Shown here piece by piece: positions 44,992 through 55,300 of a stretch of DNA of 64,000 bases; positions within the stretch are counted from its first letter, which is position 1, and every line of letters begins with the position of its first letter. Source of the DNA: Flavobacterium saccharophilum (GTDB taxonomy: Bacteria; Bacteroidota; Bacteroidia; Flavobacteriales; Flavobacteriaceae); the NCBI RefSeq assembly GCF_900142735.1, contig NZ_FRBY01000007.1:239029-303028 (forward strand), written 5' to 3'. The position numbers were made by a program, and so were the translations under genes. A model generated the notes under the pieces. That model was not told the DNA's origin and did not search any database. It saw nothing but the letters and a program-made list of their open reading frames with translations.

Positions 44992-45690
44992 TTAACAAAT
45001 TAACAGCAACCGATATTCGCCTTCATTTTCTAATGGCGCTCTATGAATACAAGGTGCTACTTGTTGCTTTGGATGATCGACTGCCAGCCTCCAAAGATGT
45101 CCTAATCCCAAATTAATAGGTTCTACATCATCATGTACCTGATAGTGTAAATCAAAGAAATTCTCCTCCAAAAAGCTTTCAAATTCGTCCGATGGTCCAT
45201 TATGCAGCTCTTTTAGTTTTGCCCGTATTTCTGGTATTAAAATTTTTTGCTCTGCTTGTGAATTAGAAACAATATCGCTTGCCGCTCCGTAATAGGTACA
45301 TAAAAATGTATCTGTTGTAATGGGCGAACGATCAACATGAAACGAATATACATCAGTGGATATGAAATCAAATTCATCATCACGCTCATAACACTTCAGT
45401 AAATTAAGAGAAGGCGAAGCACCAAAATCAGTTAATAATTGTAAATCGTTTAAGATTATATCCCTCGCTATATTACCTTTTTCGGATAGTTGGAGTGCGA
45501 TTAGCTCTTCAGGATAAACTTCCGTTATATTTTCCTTTAAACGTAGTAGGCCTACAATCTCGTTAAAATCGCCATCCAAATTTCTATACCAGCATAGCGC
45601 ATTTATTTCTCCCTTGAAATCGGTATTCACAAGATCAGAGAAAGTAGATACCACACCAATTTGTCTGTTCGCAGAAAATATATTACTCAT
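44992..45690 (-). CDS. DUF1826 family protein
   Basis: 232 residues with the family's conserved blocks: VYSFHVDRSPITTDTFLCTY, LHYQV, WRLAVDHP and the end PCIHRAP...YRLLLIC. Conserved His and Cys residues suggest metal binding; in Proteobacteria the family often sits beside zinc-homeostasis GTPases. No signal peptide, so cytoplasmic. Here the neighbours are unrelated barrels, and I see no Zur-like operator. Confidence 0.82.
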   Translation of the reverse strand: MSNIFSANRQIGVVSTFSDLVNTDFKGEINALCWYRNLDGDFNEIVGLLRLKENITEVYPEELIALQLSEKGNIARDIILNDLQLLTDFGASPSLNLLKCYERDDEFDFISTDVYSFHVDRSPITTDTFLCTYYGAASDIVSNSQAEQKILIPEIRAKLKELHNGPSDEFESFLEENFFDLHYQVHDDVEPINLGLGHLWRLAVDHPKQQVAPCIHRAPLENEGEYRLLLIC

Positions 45691-45874
45691 AGTATATTAT
45701 TAAGAGACTAGTTACTTCAGGTGTTACAAAAATATATAATCGTACTCAGTTACTGCATTTTTATGGCATTAAACTTTTGGAGTTAATACCTTTTCTGTCA
45801 TAAAAAACTATGGTATACTTATAGTGAAATTTCATCCTTCATCGCAGAAGCAAAAACAGGAAGGATCATAAAAA

Positions 45875-45905
45875 AAATCCTTATTCTTTTTTTGAATAAG
45901 GATTT
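45875..45905 (-). terminator. Terminator after the 45952 beta-barrel gene
   Basis: AAATCCTTATTC and GAATAAGGATTT form a perfect 12-bp stem around a 7-nt T loop. On the minus strand a T tract follows, placing it 47 bp after the stop at 45952. Confidence 0.85.
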
Positions 45906-45951
45906 TTAGTTTAATTACTTATAATTTCTTAACCGATGAAATTATTACGTT

Positions 45952-46506
45952 TTAGAAAAAGAAATAACCAACAGATAATTGAAATACTCCATTTTTATTT
46001 TTAGCTGAATAACCCTCTAAATTATTAATATCGGTTAATCCCAAATTATATCTTACACCAAAATTAAGTCCGTTTTCAAGTTTATAACCCAGACCAAAAT
46101 TAACACCAAAATCAACAGTATTAAACGAATCTTTTACATCTGTCTTCTCATTTTTAGCAGCAAGTAAAAAACCTATTTGCGGTCCGGCTTCGACACTTAA
46201 TCCTTTTGTCACATAATATTTTCCCATTAAAGGAACGTTTAGATAACTTAAGGCAATTGTATTATCATTGAAACTATAACCCTGCCCGGAATACATTAAT
46301 TCAGGTTGAAAAGAAAATTTATCTGAAATGGGAATTTCTGATAAAACACCAAAATTAAATGAGGTCACAGCATCGATACCATTGGTATTATCTCCGCTGA
46401 TAGTTGCAAAGTTTAAACCTCCTTTAGCACCAAATTTAATTTCCTGTGCATTAACATTTGTAAATCCTAAAACTGTAACAACAGCTAGTAATAAAATTTT
46501 TTTCAT
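45952..46506 (-). CDS. Outer membrane beta-barrel protein (porin family)
   Basis: 184 residues: signal peptide (MKKILLLAVVTVLGFTNVNAQ), then an OmpA/PorT-like eight-strand barrel pattern (KFGAKGGLNFATI, SFQPELMYSGQGY, LNVPLMGKYYV, GLSVEAGPQIGFLL, FGVNFGLGYKLENGLNFGVRY, VFQLSVGYFFF). These common Bacteroidota proteins sit in the outer membrane; ligand or role unknown. The membrane-bound AraC gene lies upstream on the same strand. Confidence 0.88.
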   Translation of the reverse strand: MKKILLLAVVTVLGFTNVNAQEIKFGAKGGLNFATISGDNTNGIDAVTSFNFGVLSEIPISDKFSFQPELMYSGQGYSFNDNTIALSYLNVPLMGKYYVTKGLSVEAGPQIGFLLAAKNEKTDVKDSFNTVDFGVNFGLGYKLENGLNFGVRYNLGLTDINNLEGYSAKNKNGVFQLSVGYFFF

Positions 46507-46594
46507 AAAAAGTGATTTGAATTATTTGAATCCAAAATTCGTATAAGAAAAACTACAAAAGGTTTCAAAAGCTTAAAATTGTATAAATCGGTAC

Positions 46595-47731
46595 TTATTT
46601 ACTGGTATTTTTATATTCATTTGGTGTTTGACCAGTAACTTTTTTAAAGGCTTTATAAAAAGTCGTTTTTGAAGTAAACCCAGATTCTAATCCCATCGTC
46701 AATAAATTGTAGTTTTCATATTCCGAATTTGAGATCATTTCCTTGACAGCTTCAACCCGATAGTTATTTATGTAATTGGCAAAGTTGTCTCCTGTTATCG
46801 TATTTACAATTTGTGAAACATATCCCGCACTTATGCCTAGTTTTTCAGCAACTTTTTCTCTGTTTAATGTACTGTCAGTATATATCTGCTGCTCTTTACA
46901 GAGAAGTTCTAGTTTTTGAAAATAAAGATTGTCTGCCGTGATAGATTCCTTATACTCTTGTAACGTACTATTGTCTACAATTTGAAGATTGCTATACGAA
47001 AGAGTTAAATCTGTATTTAGAAAATTATAAACAGCATCTTTGTTTTTGGCCAGTTTGTATTTGTAAATACCTATATAGGCTGTCCAGTGAATTAAGAATG
47101 TTGCAAATAAAGCCAAAATACTCATAGTAGAAGAAAGATCAAATGGAATAAATAAGCTGGCCAGATAGATAATAAGAAAAGCGAATAACAATGAAGTAAC
47201 AATTGTTAATAAGGTAATTATCCATTTTTTTTCCTGCGTATCTTTTAAATATTTTATCATAAAATAAGAGTAAAGCGACAGGAATGGAATGAAGGTAATA
47301 GCTAAGACAAGATGGATCAAACCAAGTATTTCGATGAGACCAGTGCCTGACTCAGGAATAGTATAAATTCCGGCAACATGATCAAGATCTTGTGAAATAG
47401 TAAGGACAGCGGAATAGCCAAATGGAATAAAACACAAATATTTTTTTTGTTTGCTTTTTTCAGTATCATCAATCCGGTTTATAATAAAAATAAATAGGAA
47501 AGCAGGAATTAGAAATACCCACTCGATGTGGTCAATAAAACGAAGAAATGGATAAGGTGTAAAGGCGTCTTCAACCTCAAAAACATGATTCAGTAAAATA
47601 ATTGAAAGCGTAAATAGTAGATATGCCAGATATTTATTTGAATTACTATTGAACAAAGAAGACTTTAAAATAATTAAGCCTAAGACTATCCCCTGAAAAA
47701 CCGCAATATTTAAAAGTGTTGTATATATCAA
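46595..47731 (-). CDS. Membrane-anchored AraC-family regulator
   Basis: 378 residues. Seven predicted membrane helices fill residues 1-235, followed by a cytoplasmic AraC-type DNA-binding domain (about 275-378) with VAEKLGISAGYVSQIVNTITG and LESGFTSKTTFYKAFKKVTGQ. Proteins of this form sense an extracellular or membrane signal and regulate nearby genes directly. The porin-like gene 89 bp downstream on the same strand is a likely target or operon partner. The 47732-48073 spacer upstream shows only a weak hairpin. Confidence 0.9.
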   Translation of the reverse strand: MIYTTLLNIAVFQGIVLGLIILKSSLFNSNSNKYLAYLLFTLSIILLNHVFEVEDAFTPYPFLRFIDHIEWVFLIPAFLFIFIINRIDDTEKSKQKKYLCFIPFGYSAVLTISQDLDHVAGIYTIPESGTGLIEILGLIHLVLAITFIPFLSLYSYFMIKYLKDTQEKKWIITLLTIVTSLLFAFLIIYLASLFIPFDLSSTMSILALFATFLIHWTAYIGIYKYKLAKNKDAVYNFLNTDLTLSYSNLQIVDNSTLQEYKESITADNLYFQKLELLCKEQQIYTDSTLNREKVAEKLGISAGYVSQIVNTITGDNFANYINNYRVEAVKEMISNSEYENYNLLTMGLESGFTSKTTFYKAFKKVTGQTPNEYKNTSK

Positions 47732-48073
47732 TTTTTTAATATAAAAGTTGTTTTTAAGATTTACTTTGGGGTATAATGGTAATTAGTTGTTTTTTTTTAA
47801 AACATAGCTTATTTCATACTAATTTATAAGGCGAATTTATATTAATGCTGATGACTTTCTTAGGGGATTAAGAAATGATTAACTAAAATGATTAATTAAT
47901 TTTATAAAAAAAATAATGGGGTTGGCTGCTTTTGCTACAACAGTTAACAGGGTTGTTCTTCAATTTAAAAAAAATACCCCCAAATAGTCTTTAGCTTTTT
48001 GGAGGCATTTCATTAAATAAAAACTCTTTGGAGATTTTATACTATAATTTCAATAAGCAGAAAAATAATCGCT

Positions 48074-49231
48074 TTAATTATTTTCGCTTTTTTCCTTTTC
48101 TTCGATAGGTTCTACACCTTTTTCATCGATATTAAAAGATAGTGAAAATCGCATTACATTATCTAATGGACCATTTTGCTTAGATGTAGAACTTAGATAT
48201 GAAAAATCAAAATTGGCTTTCTTGTATTTAAATCCAGCGCCAAGAGTAAGGTATTTACGATTTCCTTTTTCGCTATTTTCATTAAAATATCCTGTTCTAA
48301 ATGCAAACCTTTTTTGGTATGAATACTCCATTCCAAGTGCCCAGGTAACTTCTTTGAATTCTTCACTTAAACCATCCTGCGCATCGGTAAATGAACTAAA
48401 TATCCCCTTTACAAAACCTGCTTCCTGATATTGCACATTCGTTTGATTATCCTGTGGTGACGGAACCAACAGCTTATTAAACTCTATCGAAGTTGCCAAT
48501 GTATTATCCTGATCAAAGATAAAGTCAAATCCTCCACCCCATTTTAAATTAGCAGGCAAAAAACTTTCAGTTGACGCATCTCCATTATATTTTAATTTCG
48601 GTCCAAGATTCGAAACATTAAATCCACCTCTCCAAATACCATTAAAATTTTTAAAAGCCATTTCTGCTGATTGGTAGAACCCAGAAATATCTACAACAAA
48701 TGAACTTGCAGCGCGGGCATCAGGATCAGCTTCCTGAATTTCCAGATTAGAGTGAATATATCTTCCGGCTACGGACATAGCGAATGTTTCACTTAATTTT
48801 AAGGAATAAGATCCATCAAGCGAAAATTCATTTGGCTTCACAACTTGCCCCGGATCATCCTCATTTTGCTTAAATACGGTTTCTCCCAGTCCAAAATATC
48901 TTAAACTGAATGCATAAGCACTTCTTTCGTTGATTTTATTGAAGAAATTTAAATTTAATAACCCAATATCATTCGACAAAGAAGTCATATAGGGAGTATA
49001 ACTCATTCCTATACCTAATTTGCTTTCAGAAAAAGGATATTTTGCGGCATTCCATTGCTGTGAATAGTTATCTGCAGATGTTGCCACTCCCATATCTCCC
49101 ATACCAGATGCTCTGGCATCTGCAGAGATTTGCAAAAAAGGAACTCCAGTAACAATAGGCCTGTTTTGTTCTTGTGCGAGTAAATTTCCAACTCCAAAGA
49201 GAAGTGAAAATAAAAGAATTATTTTTTTCAT
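48074..49231 (-). CDS. PorV/PorQ family outer membrane protein (type IX secretion)
   Basis: 385 residues from the ATG at 49231, chosen for its signal peptide (MKKIILLFSLLFGVGNLLAQ). The mature start FLQISADARASGMGDMGVA and the strand pattern to the end match PorV/LptO-like barrels, which shuttle T9SS cargo to the attachment complex. The giant T9SS-sorted subtilase immediately upstream (gap 111 bp) suggests a dedicated or co-regulated partner. The main PorV of the genome normally lies beside porU, so this may be a paralogue. Confidence 0.88.
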   Translation of the reverse strand: MKKIILLFSLLFGVGNLLAQEQNRPIVTGVPFLQISADARASGMGDMGVATSADNYSQQWNAAKYPFSESKLGIGMSYTPYMTSLSNDIGLLNLNFFNKINERSAYAFSLRYFGLGETVFKQNEDDPGQVVKPNEFSLDGSYSLKLSETFAMSVAGRYIHSNLEIQEADPDARAASSFVVDISGFYQSAEMAFKNFNGIWRGGFNVSNLGPKLKYNGDASTESFLPANLKWGGGFDFIFDQDNTLATSIEFNKLLVPSPQDNQTNVQYQEAGFVKGIFSSFTDAQDGLSEEFKEVTWALGMEYSYQKRFAFRTGYFNENSEKGNRKYLTLGAGFKYKKANFDFSYLSSTSKQNGPLDNVMRFSLSFNIDEKGVEPIEEKEKSENN

Positions 49232-49342
49232 GTGTATCTGTTGATTATTTTTTGATTGAAACTCCAATATGCTTGCGATACAATTCTAAATGTTAGCATT
49301 GTACCGCTTCGCATTTTGTCAATTCATTTCATTTTTACTCCT

Positions 49343-52300
49343 CTATCTTTTAATAAATTTGAAAACTGAAGATGTACCTTCTTTTCCACTAACATTTAAG
49401 AAATAAGCTCCTGGTGAAAGCGTACTTAAATCAAACTGGCTATAGGTTTGAAGCTGTACGTCAGTAATGGTAAACTTACGTACCGTTGAACCGTTAAAGG
49501 CTACTACTTCAACAACAACATCACCTGCCCAGCGATTTGCCCACTTAATGTTTATTGTATTTACAACCGGATTAGGAAATATGTTGAGTTCCGTAACTTC
49601 TGATTGATTTACAATAACCGTTACACGCTGCTCAACACTAGCTCCGTAAATATCAGTTGCTGTCAATATTAATTCTGTTTCTCCATTAGAAAGACTTTCA
49701 ACTGTAAAACCATCAGCAGTCATTACTACTGATGCAATCGAAGAATCTACCATACTTGCTTGAAAAGTCAAAGCATCTCCATCAGGATCACTGAAATATT
49801 TATCAAAAGTATAGGCCTCCTGTACAGATAATTTATTAAATATGATTGTTTGAGCTCCAAGTGCAACGGGAGGTTGATTGTTTACTACGCTCACTTTTAT
49901 TTGCAATTCAGTACTTAAACCATGTATATCTGTAGCGGTCAAGGTTAAAATAGTTTCACCAACTGTATGTGTTTCAATCACAAATTGCCCAAGTTCCTGT
50001 CCTATTGTAACTGACGCAATATTTTTATTTGCCATTACAGCGGTATAAGTCATTTTATCAGCATCCGGATCTGAAAAATAAGCTGTAAAATCACGTACAT
50101 CAAAATAATTTAATTTTGAATAAACTAATTCATCAGACATAAGAACCACAGGCGCTCTATTTGTTTTTAGTACTTGAACTTCCAGTGCCATTTCTGTTGC
50201 TGCACCAAGTTCGTCAACCGCAGTGTAATTCAATTTGTATGTTCCGGCAGTTTCATAACCCGGAGCTAATTTTATTGCAATTTCTCCCGCAATCACTTCA
50301 AATGTTGCCCATGCCGGTGCATTTGGAGATGTAACTGTAATCGCATTGCTTTCTTTATCAGTCAAGCCGATTTTTACTACTACTTCAGAAGCTTCGTTAA
50401 CTACAGTAGCTTCTGCAGGTACATTAGAGAAAACTGGTGCTTCATTAATATGTAAAGTAACAGGAACCTGACCAACTGTATTTAAAGGATCATTAGTTCT
50501 TATCTTTAAAACAGCATGTTGATCTCCGCGAACTCCATTGGCAGCAGTAAAGTCTAATTGAACTTCTTTTTTTCCGCCAGGAGCAACCTCTCCAATTGAA
50601 ATTCCATTCATTGCAACCCAGGCATTTGAAGTATATTTTTCTTCTCCAGCCCTAACCATCCAACCATAACCAGGATATAAATCAGCATCTTGCAAGTCAT
50701 ACCATTTACCTTCACTATCACTCAAAGTATATCTACCCGGAGTATCCGCAATTCCGGCAACTGCACCTTGTACAAAAGGCAATTCATAAGGGTAAGTAAT
50801 CACAACGTAAAAATCTTCGTTTGGATAAAGTCCTTTAGGCTCTTTAATAGGTAATGTTACCCATGCTCCGCTTTTGCCTCCTTCATAAACATAATCAACA
50901 TAACCCTGATCAATTATTGTTGCCTCAGCAACAGAAGAACCACCTGCACGTATTTCGTATGCAATAGTTCCTGTTGGTTTATCAATAGCAAACATAAATG
51001 TTTGAAAATGCGACAATGTAAAACCATCTTTTCCAGCGTTAAATCGTGTTGCCGCCGTAAAAGGCTCGCTACCATTATAACCAAAATGAGTATCTGCAGC
51101 AGTATTCTCTTCGTGAGCCAAAACTCTATTGAAAGCAGGATCAGCATATACAGAAGTCCCACCAGTAGCTACAGGGGAAGATCTTACTAAAGAAGCAGCT
51201 TTGGCTGTTTTTGCTTTTTTTGCCATTACATTTGAACGTAAAATAGTTCCAGCTGCAGCTTTTCTTAGATAGTCAATACTCAATTCATATTTTAAAGTTC
51301 CTCCACCATTGCTATTATCAAAAGTCGCAAATTGTGTATCGGTGTCTGTTAAATAATTAACAACGCTATTAACTTCCTTAGTTTGCAGTACTAAAGATGG
51401 CGGTAATACAACTTGCGCTTTAATCGGAAGTAGCATTTTTGCTACAGTTGCATTGCTTTCAATAACAACATGATCGCTTACAGAACCAGCTGTCGTTGGC
51501 GCATATGTAATTCTAAATTTAGCGTTTTCACCTGGCAATATTGAAGCATAATTACCACCCAGGTCGTTTATATTTGCCCAACTCCAGTAGCCTCCTCCAA
51601 ACCAGTCTTCAAAAAAAGCATAGGTTTCAATAGTATATTCTGCAGAACCGCTTTCTATAGAAATAGTAGATATAGTAAGCTTTTCAGCCCCTGTATTTTG
51701 AACTAAAAATTCTTTAGTATAGCTGGCAGCAGGGTTAACCATGATTTCACCATAATTTATTTCTTCTAGATTTGAAGTAATAATTGGTGCTCCGGTAACT
51801 GTTAAATTAATTGGTTTTTCAAGCCACTCCTTACCAGGAACATTAGTACGTAATTTTAATTTAGATGAATATTCTCCGGCATATATATTACGTGCGTCAA
51901 TATCAATCTGAGCATTTAAAGTAGTTCCTGCCGGAATCACTAGCTTTTCTGCTGGGTTAATCACATAAGCCAAACCTGTTCCGTGATTAACGTTTGCGTA
52001 ATTTGAAATTGCGACAAAATCGGAATGATCCCCATTCTGAAGTCCGATAGCAGTCAAATTAGTAGTTTGATCTAAAGTTCCATTTACTTTATATTGAAAC
52101 TTCATCGTTCCATTTTTGTAGAAGATAACTTCAGCTGAGGTTGGATCTCCCAATCCTCCAAAGAAATTTGAAAAATACTCCCATGAAATAATAATCTTTT
52201 CAGCATCATTATAATAGAAAACCCCTACTTCATCTGCCGGATATGTTGTTGTATCAAAGGCACCAAACGTCCAATAAGGAGCAATAAGTGTTTTAAACAA

Positions 52301-55300
52301 ATCTGTTGGAATCATATCATTCATTGCAGCACTAGTGTCTGGTGTATCAAATGTTAATAATCCTGTAGTACCAATTTGAATATCTGCATAATCTTTACCA
52401 TAAAAATTAATTGGCCACGGCAACGTCATTTTATGCCAATATTGCTCAGCATTAAATATATCATCCGCTAATGGAAGTTGAGTTCCCGTTTTACGGATAT
52501 CTATCCACTGATAGTTTGTTCCGTCATTAAACATCTCATAATTATAAGTATAATTCGGAATAGCCGCTAGAGGAGCGACTGGTACTGATGCAGTAAGCCA
52601 ATTTGTTCCGGTTGCCACTACTTCAAGATCGGCTATACCGGTATTCTCAATTTTTAATGGAAATTTAGAAGTTTGACCATGTTGTAAAGTCGTCGTTATT
52701 AAATCTAAATCTGTAACATTTATTCCTGGAGGATCTAATACTTTTCCAGAAAGTGAAATTGTATAAGTAACACCTTTATTATCTGTAATTCGTAATACAT
52801 CTTCTAAAGCAACAACAACGTCTGTAGGCATACTTACATCATATACTTTACTAAGTCCGGGTGCAATAGTTGCAGTTGTTTCTCCCGTAACTTGAAATTT
52901 ATTATTGTCTAACACAAAACCTGTTAAGGTTACGGGAGCTGTCCCACTATTTTTAATGCTAAATTTTCGTGAAGCAACAGCGCCCTGAAATACATCACCA
53001 TAATTAATCTCGGTGTGAGACACGGTAAGTTCAGCTTTACCTCCGCTTGTGATATTAACTTGAATTAAAGGACTTACTTGTGTATTTAGTGGATCTGTAG
53101 ATACAACATTCAAGTATCTGTTTATTGTACCCTCGTGCAAAGCAGCAGTTTCCATTACCACATCCATCTTCGCAGATTCACCAGGCAATAAAATTCCTCC
53201 GGCATTACTGATAGAAGTAATCATGTCTGGGCCTGGATAATCAAACCCTAAAGCCAATCCACTATAAAGTTTTGTTGGTTTAGAATAATCGCTAATTAAA
53301 ATTCCATCTGTTTGTGCATAATCTTCAATTAAAATATTTAGGTAAGCCAAATCTTGTTCGGAATAAGTAATATTGTCGTAGTAAAAACGAATATTACCAT
53401 CTGCAAATAAAACCATTTGCGCCGTTAGTATTCCTGAATATCCATCAGAAAGATTGGTGTATTGAACAATAACCTTATCTGGTTCTACTTTGTAATAAAC
53501 AGCACCTCCAGCAGCCAATTCAACAAAAGTCCCTAAAGGAGAAATATATCCTTTTGGCGAATAGGGTGCACCATCTAACTCTGGTGCATTAACTGGTCTA
53601 GTTGTATCATCAAATGTTGTAAAACCTCTGTAACTGATAAAAAGTTTTTTCATTTTTTCAGCATAGTAAGGAAAATCAAATCCCATTTCAACAGGATAAT
53701 ATCTGTCAGCCTCTGCTTTAAAATAATTTGTGATATCAGTTCCCGATCCAGAAATATCCTGATATTGATAAGTTAACGGCGAACTCTCTGATGGATAATT
53801 TGTACGGTATTTATATCCGTATTTATGATAACCGCCTTCCCAGGTTTCACTTGTTCCAGATTGGTCATAAGTAGGAATAAAGTATTTCAATGCAGCCTGA
53901 CCTTCGTTTTTAACGGTAACAGAAGCAGTAACCTGATCTCCCAACGCAACATTATCAATCAATTGTGTCATTGGTTCAACCACAATTTTTGCAGGTTCAG
54001 AACTTACACCAAATAAAATAACTCTTAATGTTTTAGCACTGCTAGTAGAGCTCAACGTTAAAAAACCATTGTCGTTTCCTACAGCATTTGGTGTATATTT
54101 TACTTTCAGCAGCACTTCGCTATCTGCAGCAATTTGATAAGGAGTTGAACTGATAAGCTCAAAATTTGGATTAGAAATAGTAACCGCTATATCATTGAAA
54201 TTACCCAATCCTATATTTTTAACAACGAATTCCATTTCTTTGGAAGTACCTTTAAAAACACTTGCAAAGTCCAGTTTTTCAATAGATTTAAGAGTCGCCT
54301 GTTGACCAGATACATTAACAGTAACAGGAAGTCTTAGCTCTCTATTTGTTCCATCATTAGATTTTAAAATAGCATTTGCATGATAAGTACCATTTATTAA
54401 AGCAGATCCATCAGCTGAAAGATTTGCTTTTTGAGTAGTATTTCCGTTTAATTCTCCATTAGTTGGATCTAACGACAAATATTCTCCCAAGTATTTATTT
54501 TGGCTGCTCGCAATGCTGAACCAAGCAAAATCATTGCTATCAAGTGCTATACTTAGAGGTCCCCAAGTCTGCCCAACATCAAACGATATAAAGCAATTAT
54601 CAGATCCTTCTGCGGCAGTTTCATAACCAATAGCTAAAGGATAAAGATTTCCTGCAGGAACATGCATGACAACCCAAAAAGTTTCTCCTTGCTGAAAATA
54701 CAATTGTTCGTTTAATGTCAAATAAACAGAACTTTGACCCGCACTCCACGGTGTATATTCCTGCGCATAAACAAGATTTTCTTTCTTAAGTTGAGTTCCT
54801 TTATAAACTTCAAAAACCACAGGACCTAATGCCGGATCTACTTGTAAGTAAGTCACAATTTGTGTCAGGTTGAAACCATCCGCTTCGCTGACAACATATT
54901 TTGTAGCAGCGGAGTTTGGAATATTAACATCCGTATCTCCAATAAGATCTGTAGGCCAATCACAATAACCTTTATCCTGAGGTGTAAATTCAGAAGTTTT
55001 AGCGGTTGCCGTTTTAGAAGATGCAGCAATCTGTAATTTTCTTCTGCCGACTTGACCTGCAGCTGCTGTTTTTGTTATTTTGGCTGAAGGATATTTTATG
55101 TTTTTTGCCGAATACGAAAGAGAGGTTTCCTTATGACGGGCTGAAAATTCCCATCTTAAAACACCTTCACCATTATTTAATATTGTCATTTCATGCACTC
55201 CTTTATAAGAAGTACTGGCATCAACATTAATAACAATATCTTTACTATTGTCGTCCACATTAATTTTTGGTCCATCATTAGTCGTACCTTGAATACTATT